Origin: CAZTDU01 sp050248795
GTDB taxonomy: Bacteria > Pseudomonadota > Gammaproteobacteria > Burkholderiales > SG8-39
DNA: 20,780 bases
Reading direction: 5' to 3'
NCBI GenBank assembly: GCA_050248795.1
Contig: JBFWRS010000053.1
Span: 1-20,780 of the forward strand
Shown: positions 1-6,350 of the stretch, in pieces
Layout: each line of letters begins with the position of its first letter
How positions within the stretch are numbered: the stretch's first letter is position 1
Made by a program: the position numbers and the translations under genes
The notes under the pieces: model-generated
What the model was told of the DNA's origin: nothing
The model's input: only the letters and a program-made list of their open reading frames with translations
The model's database searches: none

Positions 1-810
1 GGCGCGCCTGCGGTGCTGGTCCAGAACCATGGCCGGCAGGCGGCGATCGTGGCGCGCGTCGCGCAGGCGCGCGGGCGATTCGGCAGCCTCGCGCACGCCA
101 GAAGCGACAGGAGCTGGCCGCGCTTCGTCGGCAGCATCGCGAAGATCGTCCAGCAGATGCCGCTGTGGAAGCTGCAGACCCTGCGGCGGCGGAACGTGCC
201 CTTCCTCTACGAGAAAAGCAGCGGCTCGCGCATCACGCTGCTGCCAGGTGTTGCCTTCAACCTGCGGCGATTCGGCGCGCTGATACAGCTGCTTGCCAGG
301 GCCGCATGGGTGCAGCACATCCGCGCCAACCCGCGGAACGCGCCCACGGTGGGCGGCGCGACCGATCTGGAACTGTTCCTGTTCGGTGGCGCGCGGGTGG
401 ACCTCTCGGCGGCAAGGACCACGCTGCAGGACATGCAGGAGAACCGGTGCTTCTACTGCGGCAGCACGATGCGGCAGGAGCCCCACGTCGACCACTTCAT
501 TCCGTGGTCGCGGTACCCGCGCGACCTGGCGCAGAACTTCGTGCTGGCACACGGCGCCTGCAACCTCGACAAGGGCGACATGCTCACCGCGCCGGCGCAC
601 CTTGCGCACTGGGTGAAGCGCAACCGCGAGCTGGGTGCCGAGCTTGCGGCGCGCCTCGCGCCGGCGGGATTCCTGGACGACCAGGCCGCGGCGCTGCAGG
701 TGGCGCGCTGGGCCTACCGCCAGGCCGAGGCCGCGTCGGCGCAGCTGTGGGTGAGTTTGAAGTACACGGTCAATGCAGATCGGCGGTGCCTGGAGATACT
801 TGGCGGCTAA
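1..810 (+). CDS. HNH endonuclease family protein, 5' end outside the window
   Basis: The frame is open from the first base of the window to the stop at 808-810, so the gene probably begins upstream; the GTG at 13 is only the first in-window start option. The C-terminal half carries a classic HNH layout: a zinc-knuckle half CFYCG, then HVDHFIPWSRYP (the DH of the HNH core), then NFVLAHGACNLDKGD, which supplies the Asn and later metal-site residues. Before it lies a conserved stretch (QQMPLWKLQTLRRRNVPFLYE, and GVAFNLRRFGALIQ) that I recall from a family of stand-alone bacterial HNH proteins of roughly 300-400 residues, so about 100 residues may be missing. HNH proteins of this type cut DNA using one divalent metal; the target here is unknown. 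It converges on the Fic gene, leaving a 29-bp gap that holds a palindromic repeat. A role in defence or in a mobile unit is possible but unproven. Confidence 0.8.
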   Translation, partial: GAPAVLVQNHGRQAAIVARVAQARGRFGSLAHARSDRSWPRFVGSIAKIVQQMPLWKLQTLRRRNVPFLYEKSSGSRITLLPGVAFNLRRFGALIQLLARAAWVQHIRANPRNAPTVGGATDLELFLFGGARVDLSAARTTLQDMQENRCFYCGSTMRQEPHVDHFIPWSRYPRDLAQNFVLAHGACNLDKGDMLTAPAHLAHWVKRNRELGAELAARLAPAGFLDDQAAALQVARWAYRQAEAASAQLWVSLKYTVNADRRCLEILGG

Positions 811-821
811 GTGAATCGTAT

Positions 822-838
822 TCGGGGTCTGACCCCGA
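822..838. repeat. 17-bp palindrome, copy 1 (GGGGTCTGACCCC family)
   Basis: The sequence tcggggtctgaccccga is a perfect inverted repeat with 8-bp arms around a single T. It fills most of the 29-bp gap between the convergent HNH and Fic stop codons. A second copy with the same core lies at 2704-2722, also between convergent genes. A strong hairpin at this place could act as a bidirectional transcription end. I recall this GGGGTCTGACCCC core being scattered between genes in many betaproteobacteria; that is memory, not a search. Confidence 0.7.
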
Positions 839-839
839 G

Positions 840-1955
840 TCAGGCGTAGGCCTTGAAGGTGTTGCCGTCCCGGGTGAGTAAAGTCATCAGCTTCGGGTGC
901 ACGAACAGCTTTTCCTTGCCGAGGGTTCGTTCTTCCAGCACGCCGGCGGCAACCAGCGCCTTGAGGTAACGCGAAGCAGCTTGACGGCCGGCAATCCCGG
1001 CGTCCACCAGGTTGGCGATCCGGCAGTAGGGCTGCTCGAAAATCACATCCACCAGCTCCCGGCTGTAGATCTTCGGCAGCTTGCGGCGGACGTATTCGGT
1101 GGTGTCGGCCGAGAGTTTTCGCACGGCGCCGATCTTGGCGGTCGTCCAGATGGCCGTTTCTTCGACGCCCTTGAGGATGTAGATGAGCCACTCTTCCCAG
1201 GCATTCTTGCGGGTGACATCGAGCAGCAGGCGGTAATAGTCGGCCTTGTGGGCGATGATGTAGCGGCTGAGATACAGGATGGGCAGCGTCAACAAGCCCT
1301 TCTCGACGAGGAAGAGGCTGTTGAGGACGCGGCCGGTGCGGCCGTTGCCGTCGGTGAAGGGGTGGATGGCTTCGAACTGGTAGTGCGCGACCGCCATGCG
1401 GATGACCGGGTCGAGCGTCTCCTCGTCATGCAGGAAGCGCTCCCAGTTGGCGAGCAGGTCGCGGATGCGCTTTTCGCCTTCGGGCGGCGTGTAGATGACC
1501 TCGTTTGTCGCTGCATTGGTGAGCGCAGTGCCGGGCACCTTGCGCACCGCCATGTCGACACCCTTGATCTGGGTGCAGATGATTTCAGCGGTACGCGTGA
1601 CGAGCGGCCGCCTTTTCAGCTCCCCGGCGCCGTGGAGCAAGGCGCGTCGATAGCGCAGGGCCTCCCGGGTGGCCGGGTCCGCGCTGGCGTCGGCCTCGAG
1701 GTGCTGGAAGAGCTTGTCGGCGGTGGTGACGATGTTCTCGATCTCGGAGCTCGCCCGCGCCTCCAGCAGCGGCAGGGTGTTGATCAGCATGGCCGGGTTG
1801 GGGATGAGCGCCGCCGCCTGCTTCAGTTCTCCCAGCGCTGCTCTGGCCTTAACGCATTGCTTTAAAACGTCTTTTGTCTCTATCTCGACGGCCGGCGGGA
1901 GCCGGGGAAGGTCGTTGTAGGGCCTGGCGGGGTCCCAGTGGCCCGCTTTGGTCAT
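840..1955 (-). CDS. fic: Fic family protein (AMP-transferase type), class II self-inhibited, with C-terminal winged-helix-like region
   Basis: Fic enzymes usually transfer AMP from ATP to a hydroxyl side chain of a target protein. The product is 371 residues from the ATG at 1955. Residues 198-209 read HPFTDGNGRTGR, an exact match to the HPFxxGNGRxxR motif, with the catalytic His first. Residues 69-74 read SSEIEN, which fits the inhibitory (S/T)xxxE(G/N) helix; its position before the Fic core makes this a class II, self-inhibited enzyme. The last 70 or so residues (IANLVDAGIAGRQAASRYLKAL and after) look like a winged-helix DNA-binding unit. An in-frame GTG at 1982 would add nine residues, but it falls at the predicted transcription start and inside an operator-like box, so I prefer the ATG. 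No Shine-Dalgarno is evident. The gene stands alone on its strand, and a DNA-binding tail beside repeated boxes suggests autoregulation. The protein target is unknown. Confidence 0.9.
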   Translation of the reverse strand: MTKAGHWDPARPYNDLPRLPPAVEIETKDVLKQCVKARAALGELKQAAALIPNPAMLINTLPLLEARASSEIENIVTTADKLFQHLEADASADPATREALRYRRALLHGAGELKRRPLVTRTAEIICTQIKGVDMAVRKVPGTALTNAATNEVIYTPPEGEKRIRDLLANWERFLHDEETLDPVIRMAVAHYQFEAIHPFTDGNGRTGRVLNSLFLVEKGLLTLPILYLSRYIIAHKADYYRLLLDVTRKNAWEEWLIYILKGVEETAIWTTAKIGAVRKLSADTTEYVRRKLPKIYSRELVDVIFEQPYCRIANLVDAGIAGRQAASRYLKALVAAGVLEERTLGKEKLFVHPKLMTLLTRDGNTFKAYA

Positions 1956-1975
1956 GTTTACGGAAGTGGCTTTTT

Positions 1976-2055
1976 GCGACACGTCCGCAGCTTATGTCGC
2001 GGGCGGCGACACGTCAAGCGAACGTGTCGTCAAAACGCCATTTCGGCAACACGTC
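1976..2055. promoter_or_regulatory. Operator-like repeated boxes (GCGACACGTC) over the fic promoter
   Basis: The 10-mer gcgacacgtc occurs exactly at 1976-1985 and 2006-2015, and with one change (gcaacacgtc) at 2046-2055. An 8-of-10 copy in inverted orientation (aacgtgtcgt) lies at 2021-2030. The direct copies are 30 and 40 bp apart, about three and four helical turns, so they face the same side of the DNA. One copy overlaps the predicted -35 and another overlaps the predicted start of transcription. The natural candidate to bind is the Fic protein itself through its winged-helix-like tail; this is inference. Confidence 0.5.
1989..2017 (-). promoter_or_regulatory. Predicted fic promoter
   Basis: On the minus strand, TTGACG (2017 to 2012) is followed after exactly 17 nt by TAAGCT (1994 to 1989). 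Transcription would begin near 1982, giving a leader of about 27 nt before the ATG at 1955. The -35 box matches consensus at five of six positions; the -10 is weak. The call rests on spacing and position only. Confidence 0.45.
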
Positions 2056-2060
2056 ACACC

Positions 2061-2147
2061 ACCGCCCAGCGGACGGTGATGCACGTGCATATGCATGTCA
2101 TTCCCCGGTATCGCGGCGACCGGCCCGACCCGCGCGGCGGGATCGGA
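2061..2147 (+). pseudogene. Fragment of a HIT-family (histidine triad) nucleotide hydrolase
   Basis: Translated from 2061, the DNA gives TAQRTV, then MHVHMHVIPRYRGD, then RPDPRGGIG. This is the signature end of HIT-family proteins: the triad HxHxHxx followed by the IPRYxGDxPDPRGG tail seen in diadenosine-polyphosphate hydrolase-like members. About 29 codons remain. The upstream part of the gene is missing and is replaced by the fic promoter region. The downstream part fades after GGIG. There is no start codon or ribosome site that would make this a working gene. Two odd palindromes here (2079-2090 and 2086-2095) are explained by the alternating His and hydrophobic codons. It marks a breakpoint, probably where the HNH-Fic block joined older chromosome. 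Confidence 0.75.
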
Positions 2148-2205
2148 CGCCGACCCCCGAGTCAGCGGCGCACCCAAAGCGCCACCCGGCCCCTATCCTC
2201 TCGCC

Positions 2206-2688
2206 ATGCCCACCCACCTCCCTCCACCCTTTCTCGCCCTCCTGCGCTCACGCTTTCGCCTCGACTGGCACGGCATCCACGGCGCGGCGCACTGGGCCCG
2301 CGTGCGCGCGAACGGCCTTCTTCTCGCCGAGCGCGCCGCCCCCGGCGCCAGCACCAGGGTGATCGAGCTGTTCGCCTTCCTGCACGATTCCTGCCGCCAC
2401 GACGACGGCTACGACCCGCTGCATGGGGAACGCGCAGCGCAATCGATCGAGGAACTCGCCGAAGCCATGCCGCAGCTCTCGGGCGAGGAGCGCCGGCTGC
2501 TTGCCTACGCCTGCACCCACCACTCCAGCGGCCTGACCGAGGCCGAGCTCACGGTGCAGATCTGCTGGGACGCGGACCGCCTCGACCTTGGGCGCGTGGG
2601 CCATCGCCCGGACCCGACGCGGCTGTGCACGAAGGCGGCGAAGGATGGAGAGCTCATCGAGTGGGCGTACCGGCGGAGCCTGGGCTAA
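2206..2688 (+). CDS. HD-superfamily metal-dependent hydrolase-like protein
   Basis: The product is 160 residues from the ATG at 2206. The frame is open further upstream to an ATG at 2095, but that lies inside the HIT fossil, so the later start is preferred. The metal-binding pattern of the HD superfamily is visible in order: HGIHGAAHW (His25 and His29), LHDSCRHDDGYD (the His60-Asp61 pair), CTHHSSG (His105 and His106), and CWDADRLDLGRVG (Asp122 and Asp124). Such proteins usually hydrolyse phosphate esters or nucleotides, and the substrate cannot be read from the sequence. There is no Shine-Dalgarno. A TATCCT hexamer ends 6 nt before the ATG, so the message may be leaderless. The gene converges on yaiI, with a palindromic repeat in the 40-bp gap. 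Confidence 0.75.
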   Translation: MPTHLPPPFLALLRSRFRLDWHGIHGAAHWARVRANGLLLAERAAPGASTRVIELFAFLHDSCRHDDGYDPLHGERAAQSIEELAEAMPQLSGEERRLLAYACTHHSSGLTEAELTVQICWDADRLDLGRVGHRPDPTRLCTKAAKDGELIEWAYRRSLG

Positions 2689-2703
2689 AGGCCGGTCAGG
2701 GGA

Positions 2704-2722
2704 ATCGGGGTCTGACCCCGAT
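2704..2722. repeat. 19-bp palindrome, copy 2 (GGGGTCTGACCCC family)
   Basis: The sequence atcggggtctgaccccgat is a perfect inverted repeat with 9-bp arms and a central T. It shares its 17-bp core with copy 1 at 822-838. It lies between the stop codons of the HD gene (2688) and yaiI (2729), so both copies in the window sit in tight convergent gaps. A bidirectional terminator role is plausible, although no T tract follows on either strand. Confidence 0.7.
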
Positions 2723-2728
2723 CTACGC

Positions 2729-3181
2729 TCAGCCCTTCCCCTGCTTCGCCAGGAAGCGGTCGAGCTGGTCGGCGAAGCGCTTGCGCTCGACGTTGCCCAG
2801 CGCTTCCGGCCCGCCGGTTCTCACGCCGGTGCCGCGCAGTTCGTCCAGGTAGTTGCGCAGCGCCAGCCGTTCCTGGATGTTCTCGCTCGAGTAGAACTCG
2901 CCGCGCGGGTTGAGCGCGTGGCCGCCTTTCGCGATCACGTCGGCGGCGAGCGGGATGTCCGCCGTGACCACCAGGTCGCCGGGCTCGAGTTCGCGCACGA
3001 TGTGGCTGTCGGCGACGTCGATGCCGTGCGGCACCTGCAGCGCGCGGATGTATTTGGACGGCGGCGTGCGAAGCAGCTTGTTGGCGACCAGCGTCATCGA
3101 GTGCCGGGTGCGCTCGGCCGCGCGGTAGAGGATGTCCTTGATGACCGCCGGGCAGGCATCGGCGTCGACCCAGATGTGCAT
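2729..3181 (-). CDS. yaiI: YaiI/YqxD family protein (UPF0178)
   Basis: The protein has 150 residues, the usual length for this family. It begins MHIWVDADACPAVIKDILYRA, the family's hallmark DADACP motif. ADIPLAADVIAKG and LNPRGEFYSSENIQERL follow, and the segment RTGGPEAL near the end also matches E. coli YaiI as I remember it. The acidic residues Asp6 and Asp8 near the N-terminus and the later TADIPLA segment resemble the metal site of NYN/PIN-like nucleases, but no firm biochemical role is known to me. On the minus strand CATAAT ends 6 nt before the ATG and there is no Shine-Dalgarno, suggesting either a leaderless message or co-transcription with the membrane-protein gene 42 nt upstream. 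Confidence 0.93.
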   Translation of the reverse strand: MHIWVDADACPAVIKDILYRAAERTRHSMTLVANKLLRTPPSKYIRALQVPHGIDVADSHIVRELEPGDLVVTADIPLAADVIAKGGHALNPRGEFYSSENIQERLALRNYLDELRGTGVRTGGPEALGNVERKRFADQLDRFLAKQGKG

Positions 3182-3223
3182 GCGCCGATTATGCGGCCCG
3201 CCCTGCCTGCCTTTCGTGCCGCG

Positions 3224-4036
3224 TCAGCGCGCCGGAAAGCGGCTGCTGTCGCACTTGCCTTCGGCGCGATCCGGCCACCACTCGTAGCTGAGCACCGGCG
3301 CCGGATTGTCCCTGCCGGGCCGGCGCGCGCCGACCGGCTCGCCGTACAGGTTCAGCACGCGGTGCCGCTTCGGCCAGCCGCCGGGCGCGCCCTGGCCCGG
3401 GTAGGGGTCGGGCGCAAGCCTGGCGAGGATCGCGCAGCCCTCGGCCGCAGTGGCGGGCAAGGCGCGGTGCGCGGACGGGTACAGCTCCAGCGTCTCCAGT
3501 TGCGCGGCGGCGTCCCAGGTGCTGGTTGCCGGGCGCCATGTGCTGAAGTAGGACTTCATGCTCGCCTGCGCGGCGAGCGCGGCGACCACCGGGACGGCGA
3601 ACGCAATCGCGGCCAGCCGCACACCGGGCATGGCGCGGCCGGCGCCACGCCACAGCACGACGAAGGCAAGCAGCCAGGCGCCGTCGACCAGCAGGTAGAG
3701 CGCCCAGGCGGACTTGCGGAAGGACTGGAACTGCACGTCCCAGCTCATGATCGCGCCCGCCGCCAGCGCACCGAGCGCCAGGGGCAGCAGCACCGCGCGC
3801 CCGCGCGCGGCCAGCGCGAGCGCGACCGCGCCGACGACCAGTCCCGGCACGTGCAGCAGGCCCCAGCCCAACCAGAGCGGCGCGGCGTAGCTGGCAAACA
3901 CGCTGCCGCCGCCCCACAGCGAAGGAAAGCGCGCCCATTCGGCGATCGCGCCGGCAGTGAGGCACGTGAGCAGCACCCACAGCACGATCGCAAGCGCCGA
4001 GGGTGCGCGCGGCTGCTCGGGCAAAGTTTCGTCCAT
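3224..4036 (-). CDS. Unknown multi-pass membrane protein with C-terminal soluble tail
   Basis: I do not recognise this family. From the ATG at 4036 the product has 270 residues. About five or six hydrophobic spans fill the first two thirds, for example AIVLWVLLTCLTAGAIAEW, PLWLGWGLLHVPGLVVGAVA, AVLLPLALGALAAGAIMSW, ALYLLVDGAWLLAFVVLW and AAIAFAVPVVAALAAQ. The final 90 or so residues are polar, with a Trp/Tyr-rich end (VLSYEWWPD, then a lone Cys in GKCDSSRF). The frame stays open upstream to 4342, but that part overlaps the divergent caspase gene and reads as noise. It is divergent from the caspase gene across 79 bp and lies 42 nt upstream of yaiI on the same strand. Confidence 0.7.
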   Translation of the reverse strand: MDETLPEQPRAPSALAIVLWVLLTCLTAGAIAEWARFPSLWGGGSVFASYAAPLWLGWGLLHVPGLVVGAVALALAARGRAVLLPLALGALAAGAIMSWDVQFQSFRKSAWALYLLVDGAWLLAFVVLWRGAGRAMPGVRLAAIAFAVPVVAALAAQASMKSYFSTWRPATSTWDAAAQLETLELYPSAHRALPATAAEGCAILARLAPDPYPGQGAPGGWPKRHRVLNLYGEPVGARRPGRDNPAPVLSYEWWPDRAEGKCDSSRFPAR

Positions 4037-4103
4037 GGCGTGGATGGTATCGCGAGCAGCGGTGCGATCGGGTTTGCCGTACTGCGCGGGCTTGCGTTGC
4101 GTG

Positions 4104-4109
4104 GATAAT
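4104..4109 (+). promoter_or_regulatory. -10-like GATAAT just before the caspase gene
   Basis: GATAAT ends 6 nt before the ATG at 4116, with no Shine-Dalgarno in between. Transcription would then start at or next to the A of the ATG, making a leaderless message. No good -35 hexamer is visible 16-18 nt upstream, which weakens the call. Confidence 0.35.
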
Positions 4110-4115
4110 CCTGAA

Positions 4116-5525
4116 ATGCGCCTGCGCCTGACGAACGCCATGGGGTTCATCGCGTGTCTCGCGGCGGTGTTGGCGTTCGGCGGCGCCGCGCAGGCCAACG
4201 ATCGCGACAGGCTGGGACTCGGGCATCTCGACATCGAATCGCGCGACCTCGCCGCGGCGCCGGGCGGCGCAGCGACCGTGACGGTGATGGCGGCGGAAGG
4301 GCGCTGGCAGAGCACCGGCGCGCTGCTGCGCAAGGGCAACACCTACCGCATCACCGCCAGCGGCCAGTGGCAGCAGGGTTTCCTCTGCTCCGCCAGCGGC
4401 CCCAGCGGCGAAGGCTCGGGCTGCTTTCCGCCGATCCCCATCGCCGCGCTCGCGGGCCTGCCGATCGGCACGCTGATCGGCAAGGTCGGCAAGGAGGGCG
4501 CGCCGTTTCCGGTTGGCGCCGAGCGCGAGTTCACCCCGCAGGCCGACGGCGTGTTGTACCTGCGGGACAACGACATCGCCGACTTCAGCTTCGACAACAC
4601 CGGCTTCGTCAACGTCAAGGTCGCGGTCGTGGCGGCAGCCACGCCACCGGCGCCACCCGTGGCCGCGGCCGCACCGCCCACCGCGGCACGGCCGGCGACG
4701 CCGGAGCCTGCGCGCACGAGCGCGACGCCGCTGCCTTCGGCGTCCGCGCAGTACTGGGCGGTGATCATCGGCGTCTCCGAATATGCCGACACGCGCATCC
4801 CGTCGCTGCGCTACGCCGCGAAGGATGCGCGCGCGATCCACGACTGGCTGGTGTCGCCGCAGGGCGGGCGCTACGCGCCGGCGCGGGTGAAGCTGCTGGT
4901 CGATCGCGATGCCACCGGCAACAACATCCGCGAGGCGCTGTTCGGCTGGCTGCGCCAGGCGATCGAGGAGGACGTGGTGATGATTTTCTTCGCCGGCCAC
5001 GGCTCGCCCGATGCGCCCGACACGCCGGGCAACCTGTACCTGCTGCCGACCGATGCGCGCTACGACGCCATTGCCTCCAGCGGCTTTCCGATGTGGGACA
5101 TCGAGACCGCGCTGAAGCGCTTCGTCAAGGCAAAGCGCGTGGTGGTGGTGGCCGACGCCTGCCACTCGGGCGGGGTGGGCGAGTCGTTCGACATCGCGCG
5201 GCGCTCGACCAGCGCGACGCCGTCCAACCCGATCTCGTCTGGCCTGCACGGCCTCGCGGCCATCGGGCCCGGCGTGGCGGTGCTCTCGGCGTCGGACGAC
5301 AAGCAGTTCTCCGCCGAGGGCCCGATGTTCGGCGGCGGCCACGGCGTGTTCACGCATTTCCTGCTGGAAGGCCTGAAAGGGCAGGCGGACTACAACCAGG
5401 ACCAGCGCGTCACCCTGGGCGAGCTGATCCCGTTCCTGTCCGAGAACGTGCGCCGCGCCACCCGCAACACGCAGAGCCCGACGGTGGCCGGGCGCTTCGA
5501 CCCAGCGCTGTCGATCGGGCGCTAG
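4116..5525 (+). CDS. Exported caspase-family peptidase with N-terminal LecA-like domain
   Basis: The product has 469 residues from the ATG at 4116. Residues 1-27 form a signal peptide ending AAQA|ND, so the protein is exported. Residues about 55-170 resemble the PA-I galactose lectin (LecA) fold: GNTYRITASGQW, then IGTLIGKVG, PFPVGAEREF, and DGVLYLRDND..DNTGF, which matches LecA's calcium-site strand. LecA's sugar-contacting His-Gln segment is not obvious, so sugar binding is uncertain. A Pro/Ala/Thr-rich linker (175-210) leads to a caspase-like domain (212-455) that starts QYWAVIIGVSEY. The catalytic pair is His295 in FFAGHG and Cys349 in ADACHSGG. Such prokaryotic caspase homologues usually cleave after Lys or Arg, often with calcium. 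The gene is divergent from a membrane-protein gene and convergent with the endonuclease/exonuclease/phosphatase gene. Role unknown; periplasmic or cell-surface proteolysis is the likeliest reading. Confidence 0.88.
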   Translation: MRLRLTNAMGFIACLAAVLAFGGAAQANDRDRLGLGHLDIESRDLAAAPGGAATVTVMAAEGRWQSTGALLRKGNTYRITASGQWQQGFLCSASGPSGEGSGCFPPIPIAALAGLPIGTLIGKVGKEGAPFPVGAEREFTPQADGVLYLRDNDIADFSFDNTGFVNVKVAVVAAATPPAPPVAAAAPPTAARPATPEPARTSATPLPSASAQYWAVIIGVSEYADTRIPSLRYAAKDARAIHDWLVSPQGGRYAPARVKLLVDRDATGNNIREALFGWLRQAIEEDVVMIFFAGHGSPDAPDTPGNLYLLPTDARYDAIASSGFPMWDIETALKRFVKAKRVVVVADACHSGGVGESFDIARRSTSATPSNPISSGLHGLAAIGPGVAVLSASDDKQFSAEGPMFGGGHGVFTHFLLEGLKGQADYNQDQRVTLGELIPFLSENVRRATRNTQSPTVAGRFDPALSIGR

Positions 5526-6328
5526 CGCAAGCCGAGCCTGACCGGCTGGTGGTCCGAAGCGTCGCTGGTCTGTTCGCACTCGACCGATGCGATGCGCGCG
5601 GCGACGTCCGCGGTGACGGCGAAGTAGTCCCTGCAGTGCCCGCCCATCGGCCACTGCCTGCGGTCGAACAGGCCGGTGCTTGGCGGATGCGGCTCGCCCG
5701 GGCGCGCGTGCCTCCAGGCGTCGACGAGCGGCGGGCGGAACAGCGCCGCGTACTCGGCGTCGTCCGGCGCCAGGTTGAAGTCGCCGCACAGCACGAGCGA
5801 GGCCGGGCGCGGCACCGGGTCGTAGGGGCTGCGTGCCGCCTTCGCCGGCGCGGCCTCGTTCGCGGCGACTTCGGCCTGGATCTCGCGCAGGCGCGCGACC
5901 TGCGCGGCGCGGTGCGCGGCAGAGTAGTACTCCAGGTGCGTGGTCATCACGCGCAGCGGGCCGGACGGCGCCTCGACCACGACCTCGATCGCCTGGCGCT
6001 GCATGTGCTTGATGCCGCCCTCGGCCGGATGCGGCAGCAGGTGGTTGAAGACCTGCAGCACCGGCAGGCGCGACATCACCAGGTTGCCGTACTGGCGCGC
6101 GCCGCGGATCAGCGTCGGCCCGAACACCGCCTGGTAGCCGGGAAACAGCGCTTCGAGCTCGGCGACCTGGTCGGCGCCGCCGCCGAAAGCAGGTTCGCCG
6201 CGCGCGATCTCCTGGAAACAGACGACGTCCGCTTCGCCCATGGCGCGCACCGCGCGCGCGATGCGCGCAAGGTCGGTGACGCCGTCGCAGCCCTTGCCGT
6301 TCTGGATGTTCCAGGAAACGAGGTACAT
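5522..6328 (-). CDS. Endonuclease/exonuclease/phosphatase family protein, last gene of a Ugp-like operon
   Basis: The 268-residue product carries the catalytic set of the EEP (DNase I-like) superfamily. Asn7 is in SWNIQNGKG, Glu40 in VVCFQEIARG, His131 in MTTHLEYYS, the Asp183/Asn185 pair in LCGDFNLAPDD, and Asp259-His260 in ASDHQPVRL. These bind a divalent metal and hydrolyse phosphodiester or phosphomonoester bonds in DNA, RNA, inositol phosphates or phospholipids. No signal peptide is seen, so it should act in the cytoplasm. It starts 22 nt after the permease gene on the same strand, so a role on an imported phosphate ester is attractive. A DNA-repair role cannot be excluded. Its stop codon overlaps that of the convergent caspase gene in the shared CTAG at 5522-5525. 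The leader contains GGGAC-C-GTCCC (6331-6341), whose AGGGA on the minus strand may be the ribosome site. Confidence 0.85.
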   Translation of the reverse strand: MYLVSWNIQNGKGCDGVTDLARIARAVRAMGEADVVCFQEIARGEPAFGGGADQVAELEALFPGYQAVFGPTLIRGARQYGNLVMSRLPVLQVFNHLLPHPAEGGIKHMQRQAIEVVVEAPSGPLRVMTTHLEYYSAAHRAAQVARLREIQAEVAANEAAPAKAARSPYDPVPRPASLVLCGDFNLAPDDAEYAALFRPPLVDAWRHARPGEPHPPSTGLFDRRQWPMGGHCRDYFAVTADVAARIASVECEQTSDASDHQPVRLGLR

Positions 6329-6350
6329 GGGGACCGTCCCTGTTCGATGA

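Noticed and set aside
840..1982. Fic toxin with a separate small antitoxin gene
   Set aside because: The inhibitory helix is inside the Fic protein itself (class II), and no small antitoxin ORF with a ribosome site lies beside it.
2079..2095. Overlapping palindromes ATGCACGTGCAT and TGCATATGCA as an operator
   Set aside because: Both are produced by the alternating His and hydrophobic codons of the HIT fossil, a simpler explanation.
833..2165. 11-bp direct repeat ccccgagtcag at 833-843 and 2155-2165 flanking fic
   Set aside because: It looked like a target-site duplication, but dozens of 11-bp matches are expected by chance in 20 kb of GC-rich DNA, and no transposase is present.
4116..5525. 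Caspase gene as part of a gasdermin or CBASS-type defence system
   Set aside because: The protein has a signal peptide and no gasdermin, cyclase or sensor partner is adjacent.
3189..5789. Very long open frame on the minus strand (866 codons)
   Set aside because: It is Arg/Ala/Gly-rich, has no recognisable domain, and lies antisense to the caspase gene and in another frame of the membrane-protein gene. GC-rich DNA gives such stop-free shadows.
6331..6341. GGGAC-C-GTCCC as a third copy of the dispersed palindrome
   Set aside because: The core differs from GGGGTCTGACCCC and it overlaps the ribosome site of the EEP gene; the likeness is superficial.
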